From positions 806,001-870,000 of the forward strand of contig NZ_CP151842.1 in assembly GCF_038452265.1 (NCBI RefSeq): a stretch of DNA of 64,000 nucleotides, read 5' to 3'. The DNA comes from Vibrio diazotrophicus. GTDB lineage: Bacteria > Pseudomonadota > Gammaproteobacteria > Enterobacterales > Vibrionaceae. The position numbers and the translations under genes were made by a program. The notes under the pieces are model-generated. The model made no database searches, was not told the DNA's origin, and worked only from the letters and a program-made list of their open reading frames with translations. Every line of letters starts with the position of its first letter. The stretch's first letter is position 1. Shown piece by piece: positions 49,522 through 59,040 of the stretch.

Positions 49522-52500
49522 TGTTGATCTCTGATGTTTCTGTAAAACGCCCAGTTGCCGCGCTTGTTCTAAGTATGCTGCTGTGCGTGTTTGGCTTTGT
49601 CTCTTTTACTAAGCTTGCTGTGCGAGAAATGCCGGATATTGAAAATCCGGTTGTTTCCATCTCAACCCGATATCAAGGCGCTTCTGCGACCATTATTGAA
49701 AACCAGATTACTTCTGTTCTGGAAGAACAGTTAACGGGTATCAGTGGCGTCGACGAAATTACATCAGTGACTCGTAACGGTTCGTCTCGTATTACGGTCA
49801 CCTTCAACCTTGGTTATGACCTGAATACCGGCGTCAGTGATATTCGTGATGCGGTTGCGCGGGCTCAGCGCTCTTTGCCTGAAGGGGCGGATGACCCTCT
49901 GGTGTTTAAGAACAATGGTTCTGGCCAAGCTTCTATGTACATTAACTTGAGTTCATCGACGATGGACCGAACTCAGTTAACCGATTATATGGAACGAGTT
50001 CTGGTTGACCGCTTTAGCCTGATTTCAGGTGTCAGCTCTGTGGACGTCTCTGGCGGTTTGTACAAAGTAATGTATGTGCGATTGCAACCAGAATTGATGG
50101 CGGGGCGGGGTGTGACCACTTCAGATATTTCAGCCGCATTACGTCGTGAGAATATCGAAAGCCCAGGAGGTCAAGTCCGTAACGATTCTACGGTGATGTC
50201 GGTTCGTACCGCTCGAACTTATCAAAAGCCGCAAGACTTCGAGTACCTAGTGGTTAAACGTGTTAACGGGTCGCCGATTTATCTCAAAGATGTGGCTGAT
50301 GTATTTCTTGGCGCTGAGAATGAAAACTCGACGTATAAAACAGACGGTGTCGTGAACGTGAGCATGGGGATTGTTCCTCAGTCAGATGCTAACCCGCTGG
50401 AGGTGGCGAAACGGGTTCATCAGCAGGTCGATAACATTCAGAAATTCCTGCCTGAAAACACCAAGCTGGTGGTGAACTACGACTCAACAATCTTCATTGA
50501 ACGCTCTATCGAAGAGGTATACAGCACCTTATTTATTACTGGTGGCTTAGTTGTTTTAGTGCTCTATATCTTTATCGGTCAGGCTCGTGCGACATTGATC
50601 CCTGCGATTACCGTACCTGTATCCTTGATCTCTTCTTTTATTTCGGCCTATTACTTTGGCTTCTCTATTAACCTCATCACCTTGATGGCACTGATTCTGT
50701 CGATTGGTCTGGTTGTGGATGACGCTATTGTGGTGGTGGAAAACATCTTCCACCATATTGAACAGGGCGAGAAACCTTTGCTTGCTGCCTATAAAGGCAC
50801 ACGTGAAGTGGGCTTTGCTGTTATTGCCACGACCTTAGTGTTGGTGATGGTGTTCCTGCCAATCTCCTTTATGGATGGAATGGTCGGTTTACTGTTCACT
50901 GAGTTTTCGGTGTTGCTGGCAATGTCGGTGATTTTCTCGTCATTGATAGCACTGACCCTCACGCCTGTGCTGGGCAGTAAGATTCTTAAAGCAAATGTGA
51001 AACCGAATGGCTTTAACCGTTTTGTTGATAAATTATTCGCAAAGCTGGAATCGGCTTATCGCACTATGTTGCGTTTTGCTTTGCGCTTTAAATGGTTTGC
51101 TCCTCTAGTCATTCTTGGCTGTATTGGTGGCAGTTACCAGTTTATGCAAAGTGTTCCCGCGCAACTGACGCCGTCTGAAGACCGAGGAGTTATCTTTGCG
51201 TTTGTACGAGGCGCAGATGCAACCAGTTACAACCGTATGTCTGCCAATATGGACTTAGTGGAAGCTCGATTGAAACCTTTGCTTGGGCAAGGCTTCTTAA
51301 GATCGTTCAGTATTCAGTCGCCAGCATTTGGTGGTAATGCTGGAGATCAGACGGGTTTTGTAATTATGACGCTGGATGATTGGAATCAGCGCAGCATTAC
51401 CGCTCAAAACGCACTGGGTGAGGTAAGAAAAGCATTAGCAGGTATTCCCGATGTCCGTGTGATTCCATTTATGCCTGGTTTCCGAGGCGGCTCCAATGAG
51501 CCGGTACAGTTTGTACTTGGCGGCTCAGATTATACTGAGCTCAAAGAGTGGGCTGAGAAACTAGAAGCGGAAGCGGAAAGCTCAACCTATATGACAGGTG
51601 TGGATATCAACTATTCAGAGAAAACGCCTGAACTGGTGGTGACGGTTGATAAACAAAGAGCATCGGAACTGAACATCAGTGTGCAAGATATTTCGGATAC
51701 GCTGGAGGTAATGCTGGGTGGTAAGGCGGTTACCACCTTCGTCGAGCGTGGTGAAGAGTATGATGTTTATTTACGCGGTGACGAAAACAGCTTCAATAAT
51801 GCTGCAGATTTAAGCCAAATCTATATGCGTACTGGAAACGGCGATCTTGTCACTCTGGATACCGTGACCAAAATTGAGGAAGTGGCATCGGCTATTCGCC
51901 TGTCACACTACAACAAGCAAAAAGCGATTACCATTACTGCGAACTTAGCTGATGGGGCAACCTTAGGTCAGGCTCTGGATTTTATGGATCAAAAAGCTTT
52001 GGAAATATTGCCAATCGACATCTCCGTCAGTTATTCCGGTGAGTCTAAAGACTTTAAGGAAAACCAGTCGAGTGTTGCGGTGGTATTCGCACTAGCCTTG
52101 TTGGTGGCTTACTTGGTGCTTGCCGCTCAGTTTGAAAGCTTTATCAACCCGATGGTGATTATGTTTACTGTACCTATGGGGGTGTTCGGCGGTTTCCTTG
52201 GCCTATTTATTATGGGGCAGGGAATGAACGTATATAGCCAAATAGGTATGGTGATGCTGATTGGTATGGTGACCAAGAACGGTATCTTAATTGTTGAGTT
52301 TGCCAACCAGTTACGCGACCGTGGCGTTGAGTTTGAAAAAGCGATTGTGGATGCTTCTGCGCGACGCCTTCGTCCTATTCTAATGACAGCATTTACAACT
52401 CTGGCTGGCTCTATTCCACTGATTGTCTCTACTGGCGCTGGTTATGAAAGCCGTGTGGCTGTGGGTACGGTTATTTTCTTCGGGATGGCATTCGCTACCG

Positions 52501-52628
52501 TGGTTACCTTGTTTGTTATTCCTGCAATGTGCCGTTTAATTTCAGCGAAGACACAAGCTCCGGGGCATGTTGAAGCGGAACTGAACAGAGAGTTGGGGCA
52601 CGATAACAAAGGCCGAACAACTCACTAA
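49521..52628 (+). CDS. RND efflux permease subunit (VexH-like)
   Basis: This 1035-residue inner-membrane proton antiporter has twelve membrane helices in two repeated halves with large periplasmic loops. Helix 4 carries the paired aspartates in SIGLVVDDAIVVVEN, and the C-terminal half has GMVTKNGILIVEFANQLRD. The N-terminus MLISDVSVKRPVAALVLSML is typical of AcrB/MexF-like HAE1 pumps. It overlaps the adaptor gene by one base (TAATG). No outer-membrane factor gene follows, so a TolC-like channel encoded elsewhere is needed. Confidence 0.95.
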   Translation: MLISDVSVKRPVAALVLSMLLCVFGFVSFTKLAVREMPDIENPVVSISTRYQGASATIIENQITSVLEEQLTGISGVDEITSVTRNGSSRITVTFNLGYDLNTGVSDIRDAVARAQRSLPEGADDPLVFKNNGSGQASMYINLSSSTMDRTQLTDYMERVLVDRFSLISGVSSVDVSGGLYKVMYVRLQPELMAGRGVTTSDISAALRRENIESPGGQVRNDSTVMSVRTARTYQKPQDFEYLVVKRVNGSPIYLKDVADVFLGAENENSTYKTDGVVNVSMGIVPQSDANPLEVAKRVHQQVDNIQKFLPENTKLVVNYDSTIFIERSIEEVYSTLFITGGLVVLVLYIFIGQARATLIPAITVPVSLISSFISAYYFGFSINLITLMALILSIGLVVDDAIVVVENIFHHIEQGEKPLLAAYKGTREVGFAVIATTLVLVMVFLPISFMDGMVGLLFTEFSVLLAMSVIFSSLIALTLTPVLGSKILKANVKPNGFNRFVDKLFAKLESAYRTMLRFALRFKWFAPLVILGCIGGSYQFMQSVPAQLTPSEDRGVIFAFVRGADATSYNRMSANMDLVEARLKPLLGQGFLRSFSIQSPAFGGNAGDQTGFVIMTLDDWNQRSITAQNALGEVRKALAGIPDVRVIPFMPGFRGGSNEPVQFVLGGSDYTELKEWAEKLEAEAESSTYMTGVDINYSEKTPELVVTVDKQRASELNISVQDISDTLEVMLGGKAVTTFVERGEEYDVYLRGDENSFNNAADLSQIYMRTGNGDLVTLDTVTKIEEVASAIRLSHYNKQKAITITANLADGATLGQALDFMDQKALEILPIDISVSYSGESKDFKENQSSVAVVFALALLVAYLVLAAQFESFINPMVIMFTVPMGVFGGFLGLFIMGQGMNVYSQIGMVMLIGMVTKNGILIVEFANQLRDRGVEFEKAIVDASARRLRPILMTAFTTLAGSIPLIVSTGAGYESRVAVGTVIFFGMAFATVVTLFVIPAMCRLISAKTQAPGHVEAELNRELGHDNKGRTTH

Positions 52629-52652
52629 GCCCCTTGCCTTAAACCCAAAATC

Positions 52653-52685
52653 AAAAAGCCCGCAAAATAGCGGGCTTTCGTTTTT
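52653..52685. terminator. Bidirectional terminator, RND pump / YitT gene
   Basis: The stem AAAGCCCGC/GCGGGCTTT is flanked by A-run and T-run. Confidence 0.88.
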
Positions 52686-52725
52686 CAATTCTTGTTCAAC
52701 TTCGTCTAATTGTCTTTCACGGTGT

Positions 52726-53325
52726 CTAGATATATTTCACCGAGTAACGCGAAGGCTTATGGTTCATCGCTAATACGATGTTGAGTACAACAGCACCTGC
52801 GATAGACAAGATAATAATTGACGGTGTTAAGAAGAACAGCGAAGTAAACACAATGATGCAGTCTAAAACGAGTTGTGTTTTGCCCACCGAAATGCCGAAC
52901 TTGTCCTGAATAAACAGACATAGCACGTTAAAACCACCCAAGCTTGAGCGGTGGCGGAACAGAATCAGCATACCTAACCCTGTCAGAAGGCCGCCAGCTA
53001 AAGCGCAGTAGGCGGGATCAACGTGTTCGATAGTGATGAAGTTCGACAAGTGATCAGTAAAGACAGAAACCAAAGCGCAAGAGATAGCCGTGTTGACCGA
53101 GAACCTAACCCCAAAGCGTTTCCATGCAAGCAGGTAAAAGGGCATGTTGACGAAGAAGTAGAGTGCGCCGAAGCTCCAAGGGAATACATGCGTCAGTAAT
53201 AGTGCTAAACCCGCAGTACCACCTGTGATCAAATTGGCTGCTTTGAGAAAAAATAGTCCCTGAGACACGATAAAGGTGCCAGTGAAGATCGCTACCCAAT
53301 CTTCCTTCCGTGAATGTGTTTCCAT
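52726..53325 (-). CDS. YitT family membrane protein
   Basis: The 199-residue protein has about five membrane helices and YitT/DUF161 family features: FIVSQGLFFLKAANLITGGTAGLALLLTHVF and ILFRHRSSLGGFNVLCLFIQDKFG. It is shorter than Bacillus YitT proteins, lacking the C-terminal soluble DUF2179 domain. Function is unknown; a transport role has been suggested for the family. It is single and divergent from the glyA upstream region. Confidence 0.88.
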   Translation of the reverse strand: METHSRKEDWVAIFTGTFIVSQGLFFLKAANLITGGTAGLALLLTHVFPWSFGALYFFVNMPFYLLAWKRFGVRFSVNTAISCALVSVFTDHLSNFITIEHVDPAYCALAGGLLTGLGMLILFRHRSSLGGFNVLCLFIQDKFGISVGKTQLVLDCIIVFTSLFFLTPSIIILSIAGAVVLNIVLAMNHKPSRYSVKYI

Positions 53326-53672
53326 TTAAGATGCCACTAATTGCTAAAAAATAAGTAATTGGTAAAGAATAAGTGGATACTAATTAAAACCTGATCTTTT
53401 CGGTAGCTAGCGAACAAAAATTAGGGTAAACCTATGTAATCCCAAATTTACACAGTGTAAAGAAAATGTAGACACTCATCTGAAAAGCGCAAAAGATGAG
53501 CGGTGTTGTCAATCAACATGAAAAAACTGCATGATAATTTCTGTAATTTGGGCTTTATGATATAAATCAAATTATGTAGAATGCGCGCCATATTACGGTG
53601 ACGAAAACGTTTGCTTTTGGTCGTTGTGTGGTTTTTTGCTACTTTCAGTCAAATCTGAGTCAGGAGATACAG
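53326..53672. other. Intergenic region upstream of glyA
   Basis: This gap of ~350 bases holds a perfect 7-1-7 palindrome TTTACACAGTGTAAA (53447-53461), a TAGAAT -10 (53577-53582) and the PurR box. No ORF is credible; a frame from GTG 53598 would run through the PurR box into glyA. Confidence 0.75.
53601..53616 (+). promoter_or_regulatory. PurR operator of glyA
   Basis: ACGAAAACGTTTGCTT matches the PurR consensus (ACGCAAACGTTTGCGT) at 13 of 16 positions and lies just after the predicted transcription start. glyA is a known PurR target in E. coli. Confidence 0.88.
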
Positions 53673-54923
53673 ATGCTTAAGCGTGATATGAACATCGCTG
53701 ATTATGATCCGGAGCTATACGCTGCCATTCAGGAAGAAACTCTTCGCCAAGAAGAGCACATTGAACTTATCGCTTCAGAAAACTACACCAGTCCGCGTGT
53801 AATGGAAGCTCAAGGTTCTCAGCTAACAAACAAATACGCTGAAGGCTACCCTGGCAAGCGTTACTACGGCGGTTGTGAGTACGTTGATAAAGCGGAATCT
53901 CTAGCAATTGACCGTGCATGCCAGCTATTTGGCTGTGAGTACGCTAACGTTCAGCCACATTCTGGCTCTCAAGCAAACAGCGCAGTGTACATGGCTCTTC
54001 TAAACCCAGGTGACACTGTTCTAGGTATGAGCCTAGCGCACGGCGGTCACTTGACTCACGGTTCACCAGTAAACTTCTCTGGTAAACACTACAACGTGAT
54101 TCCTTATGGTATCGACGAAGCGGGTCAAATCAACTACGACGAAATGGAAGCTCTTGCTCTTGAGCATAAACCTAAGATGATCATCGGTGGTTTCTCAGCT
54201 TACTCACAAATCGTTGATTGGAAACGCATGCGTGAAATCGCTGACAAAGTCGATGCTTACCTGTTTGTTGATATGGCGCACGTTGCTGGTCTGATTGCTG
54301 CGGGTGTATACCCAACGCCAATTCCACACGCACACGTTGTTACTACTACAACTCACAAAACACTAGCAGGCCCACGTGGCGGTTTGATTCTTTCAAACGC
54401 TGGTGAAGAGATGTACAAGAAGCTGAACTCAGCAGTATTCCCTGGCGGCCAAGGTGGTCCTCTAATGCATGTTATCGCTGGTAAAGCGGTAGCGTTCAAA
54501 GAAGCGATGGAACCTGAATTCAAAGCTTACCAACAGCGTGTTGTTAAGAACGCAAAAGCAATGGTTGCTCAGTTCCAAGAACGTGGTTACAAAATCGTTT
54601 CTAACAGTACTGAAAACCACCTGTTCCTTGTTGACCTAATCGACAAAGACATCACAGGTAAAGAAGCGGATGCAGCTCTAGGTGCCGCGAACATCACTGT
54701 AAACAAAAACTCAGTGCCAAACGATCCTCGTAGCCCATTCGTAACTTCTGGTATCCGTGTTGGTACACCTGCAATCACTCGCCGTGGTTTCAGTGAGGAA
54801 GATGCGAAAGCATTGGCTAACTGGATGTGTGATGTTCTAGACAACATCAACGACGAAGCGGTTATCGAAGCAACAAAACAAAAAGTGCTTGATATCTGTA
54901 AGCGTCTACCAGTTTACGCTTAA
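53673..54923 (+). CDS. glyA: Serine hydroxymethyltransferase
   Basis: GlyA converts serine and tetrahydrofolate to glycine and 5,10-methylene-THF, the main source of one-carbon units. The 416-residue PLP enzyme has its Schiff-base lysine in VVTTTTHKTLAGPRGGLI and starts MLKRDMNIADYDPELYAAI after CAGGAG. A frame extends 25 codons upstream through the PurR operator, but lacks the conserved sequence. Codon use is strongly optimised. It is coupled to purine supply by the PurR box. Confidence 0.98.
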   Translation: MLKRDMNIADYDPELYAAIQEETLRQEEHIELIASENYTSPRVMEAQGSQLTNKYAEGYPGKRYYGGCEYVDKAESLAIDRACQLFGCEYANVQPHSGSQANSAVYMALLNPGDTVLGMSLAHGGHLTHGSPVNFSGKHYNVIPYGIDEAGQINYDEMEALALEHKPKMIIGGFSAYSQIVDWKRMREIADKVDAYLFVDMAHVAGLIAAGVYPTPIPHAHVVTTTTHKTLAGPRGGLILSNAGEEMYKKLNSAVFPGGQGGPLMHVIAGKAVAFKEAMEPEFKAYQQRVVKNAKAMVAQFQERGYKIVSNSTENHLFLVDLIDKDITGKEADAALGAANITVNKNSVPNDPRSPFVTSGIRVGTPAITRRGFSEEDAKALANWMCDVLDNINDEAVIEATKQKVLDICKRLPVYA

Positions 54924-54940
54924 TCGCTTGAACATATGGA

Positions 54941-54966
54941 AAAGGCCTGCAATGCAGGCCTTTTTT
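54941..54966 (+). terminator. glyA terminator
   Basis: The stem AAGGCCTGC-AAT-GCAGGCCTT is followed by T-run. Confidence 0.92.
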
Positions 54967-55026
54967 GCATCTTTAAACTGGCGAACTCATTGGCTATATA
55001 ACATCGCCATAGAACTGTGGTTAGTT

Positions 55027-55359
55027 CTATTTAGCCATACTGATCAAAGTGCCGGATTTACATTTGAACATGTAGTATTTGTTGCTTTCGGTGAACTTAC
55101 CTAAGCCTTCACCATCACAATATTCAATATTAATCTCGCGCATCACTTCGAGTGTATCTTCACTTGCCAAAGCAAACTTAGAACCATCTGAACAGACAAT
55201 GCGAACTTTGCCATCGTCGCTGACAGAGTAGATATCGACTTCTGTATTACATAACTCGAAAGAAGCTTCGCGGAAGTTGTCTGTCTGAGAGTTCGAAGAA
55301 CAACCGGCTGTAATTGCTGCTGTTGTCAGAGCGAAAGCGAGCATCGTTAAATTTTTCAT
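55027..55359 (-). CDS. Small lipoprotein of unknown function
   Basis: This 110-residue product has a type II signal peptide (MKNLTMLAFALTTAAITAGC) with lipidated Cys20, and a mature part of ~90 residues with four more cysteines (ELCNTE, IVCSDG, EYCDGE, FKCKSG) that could form two disulfides. I do not recognise a named family. The cysteine spacing and size resemble lysozyme-inhibitor-like folds, but the SGSGAKY loop is absent. ATG 55359 is eight bases from AAGGAC; ATG 55365 is too close. It is a single gene between glyA and lipA. Confidence 0.75.
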   Translation of the reverse strand: MKNLTMLAFALTTAAITAGCSSNSQTDNFREASFELCNTEVDIYSVSDDGKVRIVCSDGSKFALASEDTLEVMREINIEYCDGEGLGKFTESNKYYMFKCKSGTLISMAK

Positions 55360-55432
55360 TATCATTGTCCTTCATGATTTAAGAGTCAGTGGTTAGCCTA
55401 TAAAACTATTTGCATCTATTCAATGATAGACA

Positions 55433-55469
55433 CAAAAAAGGCGACATATCCGAAGACATATCGCCTTTT
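55433..55469 (-). terminator. lipBA terminator
   Basis: On the minus strand GGCGATATGTC-TTCG-GATATGTCGCC (two G-U pairs) with a UUCG loop is followed by T6. Confidence 0.88.
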
Positions 55470-55495
55470 CATTGATTTAGTTGTTCAAGTATTGA

Positions 55496-56461
55496 TTACT
55501 TTACTTCTAAACCTTGCGCTTGCATATCTGCGTGGTAAGAAGAACGCACAAACGGACCACAAGCCGCGTGGGTGAAACCAAGCTCTAGCGCGATATCTTT
55601 TAGCTCATCAAACTCTGCTGGTGGAACGTAACGCTCAACTGGCAAATGGTGACGGCTTGGCGCTAGGTATTGGCCTAGGGTTAGCATAGTAACGCCGTGA
55701 GCACGAAGGTCTTTCATCACTTCGATGATCTCTTCTTTTGTCTCACCAAGGCCCATCATCAAACCTGATTTTGTTGGAATCTCTGGATGCTGCTCTTTGA
55801 ATTTTTGTAGCAGTTGCAGTGACCACTTGTAGTTCGCACCCGGACGCGCTTTACGGTACAGGCGAGGCGCTGTTTCCAAGTTGTGGTTGAACACATCCGG
55901 CGGGTTGTCTTTCAACAAGTCCAGCGCTACATCCATACGACCACGGAAATCAGGAACCAAAGTTTCAATTCGAATATTTGGATTCAAAGCGCGAATTTCA
56001 CGGTTACAGTCAGCAAAGTGTTGTGCACCTCCATCACGAAGATCATCACGGTCTACAGAGGTGATAACCACATACTTCAGCTTCATATCACTGATGGTTT
56101 TCGCTAGTTTTTTCGGCTCATCGACTTCTGGAGCAACAGGGCGACCATGGGCAACATCGCAGAATGGGCAACGACGTGTACAAATAGCACCTAAAATCAT
56201 GAAGGTCGCCGTACCGTGGTTGAAACACTCAGCCAAGTTAGGGCAAGACGCTTCTTCACAAACAGAGTGCAGGTTGTTCTTACGCATTGCTGATTTGATG
56301 TCTTGGATACGTTGGCTGTCTGCTGGCAGCTTGATCTTCATCCACTCAGGTTTACGCAAGATTTCTTTTTGTTCTGTCGGCATGTTCTTTACAGGAATCA
56401 GTGCCATTTTATCAGCGTCACGGTATTTGACGCCTTTTTCCATTTGAATGGGTTTGCTCAT
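55496..56461 (-). CDS. lipA: Lipoyl synthase
   Basis: LipA inserts two sulfurs into protein-bound octanoate using a radical SAM mechanism. The 321-residue protein has the auxiliary cluster cysteines CEEASCPNLAEC and the radical SAM motif CTRRCPFCD, plus the auxiliary-cluster serine segment GPFVRSSYHAD near the end. It overlaps lipB by four bases (ATGA), so the two enzymes of lipoate synthesis are made together. The start is ATG 56461. Confidence 0.98.
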   Translation of the reverse strand: MSKPIQMEKGVKYRDADKMALIPVKNMPTEQKEILRKPEWMKIKLPADSQRIQDIKSAMRKNNLHSVCEEASCPNLAECFNHGTATFMILGAICTRRCPFCDVAHGRPVAPEVDEPKKLAKTISDMKLKYVVITSVDRDDLRDGGAQHFADCNREIRALNPNIRIETLVPDFRGRMDVALDLLKDNPPDVFNHNLETAPRLYRKARPGANYKWSLQLLQKFKEQHPEIPTKSGLMMGLGETKEEIIEVMKDLRAHGVTMLTLGQYLAPSRHHLPVERYVPPAEFDELKDIALELGFTHAACGPFVRSSYHADMQAQGLEVK

Positions 56462-57126
56462 ACTTTGTTACCGATTGAGGGTGCTTCAGTGCTGAATTCG
56501 ACATGCTCGTAGCCGAATAGCGGTACGAGTTCTTGGATTAATTGTTTTTCTACTTGGTGGATATCTGCCGGGCCACCTAAGTTGCTTACTTGTACCATTT
56601 CCATGCCTTGGTAACCGCAAGGGTTAATTCGCAAGAATGGAGTGAGATCCATATTGACGTTTAACGCTAGCCCATGAAATGAACAGCCTTTACGAATTCG
56701 TAGACCAAGTGAGCAGATTTTTCTTCCGTCAACGTAGACACCCGGAGCATCCGGACGCGCTGCAGACGAAATATTGTAAGCTTTCAGAGTATTGATAACC
56801 AAATTTTCAATATCCGTTACCAGATCTCTAACGCCTAATTTTTTACGTCTTAGGTTAATTAAAAAATACACCACTAACTGACCTGGGCCGTGATAAGTCA
56901 CCTGACCGCCACGGTCACTTTGTACAACCGGAATATCACCTGTGTTGAGCAAGTGTTCAGCTTTACCTGCCTGACCCTGTGTAAATACTGGGTTGTGTTC
57001 GACAAGCCAGACTTCATCACGAGTCTCTTCGTCACGCTGATCGGTAAATTCATGCATAGCCTGCCAAACAGGATGGTAGTCTTGTCGACCCCATTGTCTG
57101 ACAACAAGCTGGTTATCTAGTGTCAT
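56458..57126 (-). CDS. lipB: Octanoyl-ACP:protein octanoyltransferase
   Basis: LipB moves octanoate from ACP to lipoyl domains of 2-oxo-acid dehydrogenases and GcvH. The 222-residue protein has the acyl-enzyme Cys in RIRKGCSFHGLALNV with the partner Lys in DGRKICSLGLR, and the RGGQVTYHGPGQLVVYFLINL segment. E. coli LipB is 213 residues. It is upstream of lipA, with the ybeD gene further upstream, the same order as in E. coli. Confidence 0.97.
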   Translation of the reverse strand: MTLDNQLVVRQWGRQDYHPVWQAMHEFTDQRDEETRDEVWLVEHNPVFTQGQAGKAEHLLNTGDIPVVQSDRGGQVTYHGPGQLVVYFLINLRRKKLGVRDLVTDIENLVINTLKAYNISSAARPDAPGVYVDGRKICSLGLRIRKGCSFHGLALNVNMDLTPFLRINPCGYQGMEMVQVSNLGGPADIHQVEKQLIQELVPLFGYEHVEFSTEAPSIGNKV

Positions 57127-57245
57127 ATTCCGTCAGTGGTTGTGAAAATTTTGGTGATTATAAACGCCTTAAGAGCGAGGAACTACTCATAGAGGGCATT
57201 TTTTTGACCATAATTTAAGTAATGTTTTGTTAACGTTCTGATAAA

Positions 57246-57274
57246 TAAAAAGAAAGCAGCTTAACGCTGCTTTC
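57246..57274 (-). terminator. ybeD terminator
   Basis: On the minus strand GAAAGCAGC/GCTGCTTTC is followed by a T-run (T5). Confidence 0.82.
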
Positions 57275-57316
57275 AAAAATATTTTAATTGATATCGAATT
57301 ATTTGATTTGGTTCAG

Positions 57317-57595
57317 TTAAAGAACCATGCGTACAATTTCAATATCACCCAGTTCTTTATACAGGGTTTCCACTTGCACGATAGAAGTGGCGGTAATGGT
57401 CACTGACACTGAATGATAGTTACCTTTCGCACTAGGCTTAACTCGTGGGTTGTAATCGCCAGGAGCGTGGCGTTGAATTACTTCCAGTACAAGCTCAGGT
57501 AATTCTGGTTTTGCATGGCCCATCACCTTGTAGGTAAAAGAACAAGGGAACTCAAGCAGGTCTTTTAATTTTGCATCAGAGTTGATGGTCAACAT
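57317..57595 (-). CDS. ybeD: YbeD family (DUF493) protein
   Basis: The 92-residue protein has the ACT-like YbeD fold; LLEFPCSFTYKVMGHAKPELPELVLEVIQRH and SVSVTITATSIVQVETLYKELGDIEIVRMVL match the family. The fold often binds small ligands, but none is known. In E. coli ybeD sits between dacA and lipB, as here. The start is ATG 57595 with GGAG ahead (TTGGAGTTTCCAATATG). Confidence 0.94.
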   Translation of the reverse strand: MLTINSDAKLKDLLEFPCSFTYKVMGHAKPELPELVLEVIQRHAPGDYNPRVKPSAKGNYHSVSVTITATSIVQVETLYKELGDIEIVRMVL

Positions 57596-57692
57596 ATTGG
57601 AAACTCCAAGTTTGGCATTCGATTAAGCGGTGCGGAATATTACAGCCTATCGAAGTGGATCTCAAGTGAACAAAAAAGCCGCTTTACTCTTC

Positions 57693-57799
57693 CTACTTGA
57701 AGCTGCAGTGGTGTTGGCTGCATTCGTTCGCCCCAATCACATAGTTATCTATGCTCATGGGGACTCACTTATTTGCCGCCTACCTGCAGTTCCAAGTAG
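57693..57799. repeat. 107-bp palindromic element, CTACTTG..CTGCAG ends
   Basis: CTACTTGAAGCTGCAG at the left and the complement of CTACTTGGAACTGCAG at the right (14/16) bound the element. Its centre CATAG-TTAT-CTATG and arms CCCC/GGGG allow one long hairpin. It lies between ybeD and dacA with no credible ORF. From memory the same palindrome recurs in many Vibrio genomes; this was not searched. Confidence 0.7.
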
Positions 57800-57864
57800 T
57801 TTGAGTAAAAAGCAGCTTCCCTGTCAAATTACTAAAATACTATATCCAATTGCTAGAATTGGTA

Positions 57865-59040
57865 TTAGAACAAGCCTTTGAATAGTAGAACAATGTAGTC
57901 CCATAGGCGGCTGAACAAGCTACCTTCATTCACATCTTCCAGTGCTAATAGAGGGTACTGAGCAACATCTTCATTGTCTACTTGGTAGTAAAGCTTACCA
58001 ACTACATCACCTTTCTTAATTGGGGCTTTTAGTTCTTTTTCAAGTACAAAGCTTGCAGTTAGGTTTTTCGCTTGACCTCGTGGAAGAGTTACATAAGTGT
58101 CTTCATCAACGCCTAGAGCTACGGTTGACTTGTCACCCATCCAGATTTGCTCTTCAACAAAGGTTTCACCTTTCTTATGTGGTGCAACGGTTTCGAAGAA
58201 ACGGAAGCCGTAACTTAATAGCTTCTTGCTTTCAGATTTACGAGCATTCGCATCTTTAGTGCCCATTACAACGGCTACAAGACGCATCTTACCTTCGGTT
58301 GCTGAGCTTACTAGGCTGTAACCAGCGTTCGATGTGTGGCCTGTCTTGATACCGTCAACGTTCATGCTCTTATCCCATAACAGACCGTTACGGTTGTACT
58401 GAGTGATGCCGTTGTAAGTGAATTTTTGCTCAGAATAAAGTGCGTATTCATCTGGCACATCACGAATCAGCGCTTGACCTAGCAGAGCCATATCGTGAGG
58501 TGTTGAGTATAAATTTGGATCGTCTAGACCGTGTACGTTCGCGAAATGCGTGTTGGTCATTTTCAGAGAACTTGCCCAAGCATTCATTAAGTCTACGAAA
58601 GCATCTTCTGAACCGGCGATATGTTCAGCCATGGCTACACAAGCGTCGTTACCAGACTGAATGATAATACCTCGGTTCAGGTCACTCACTTTTACCGTGG
58701 TGCCGACTTCGATAAACATCTTAGAAGAGTCTGGGAAATTTTTAGCCCACGCGTTTTTACTAATCACGACATCGTCATTAGGAGAGATATTTCCACGCGC
58801 GAGTTCTTGGCCGATAACGTAGCTCGTCATCATTTTGGTCAAACTTGCAGGAGACAGCTTTGTGTCCATCTCTTTTTCAGCCAGAATCTTACCTGAATGA
58901 AAATCCATCAGAACATAGCCTTTTGCGGCGATCTGTGGTGCGTCTGGCATAACTATAGGTGCAGCTGCGGCTGTGAATGAGATAAGAGTAGAAAGCGCAG
59001 TGGACGACGCCAGAACAGAATTTAGAATCAATTTTTTCAT
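57865..59040 (-). CDS. dacA: D-alanyl-D-alanine carboxypeptidase (PBP5/6)
   Basis: DacA trims the terminal D-Ala from peptidoglycan pentapeptides and helps keep cell shape. The 391-residue protein has a Sec signal (to about residue 27), catalytic Ser66-x-x-Lys69 in SPASLTKM, the SGN triad (129-131) in IIQSGNDAC and the KTG (232-234). The C-terminal beta domain ends in an amphipathic helix (LFSRLWDYIVLLFKGLF) that anchors it to the inner membrane. It lies downstream of rlpA in the cell-wall cluster. Confidence 0.97.
   Translation of the reverse strand: MKKLILNSVLASSTALSTLISFTAAAAPIVMPDAPQIAAKGYVLMDFHSGKILAEKEMDTKLSPASLTKMMTSYVIGQELARGNISPNDDVVISKNAWAKNFPDSSKMFIEVGTTVKVSDLNRGIIIQSGNDACVAMAEHIAGSEDAFVDLMNAWASSLKMTNTHFANVHGLDDPNLYSTPHDMALLGQALIRDVPDEYALYSEQKFTYNGITQYNRNGLLWDKSMNVDGIKTGHTSNAGYSLVSSATEGKMRLVAVVMGTKDANARKSESKKLLSYGFRFFETVAPHKKGETFVEEQIWMGDKSTVALGVDEDTYVTLPRGQAKNLTASFVLEKELKAPIKKGDVVGKLYYQVDNEDVAQYPLLALEDVNEGSLFSRLWDYIVLLFKGLF

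Noticed and set aside
53598..53672. Longer glyA starting at GTG 53598
   Set aside because: The added 25 codons run through the PurR operator and have no similarity to the family; ATG 53673 has a good ribosome site.
57630..57881. 83-residue frame between ybeD and dacA
   Set aside because: It runs through the 107-bp palindromic element and lacks a ribosome site.
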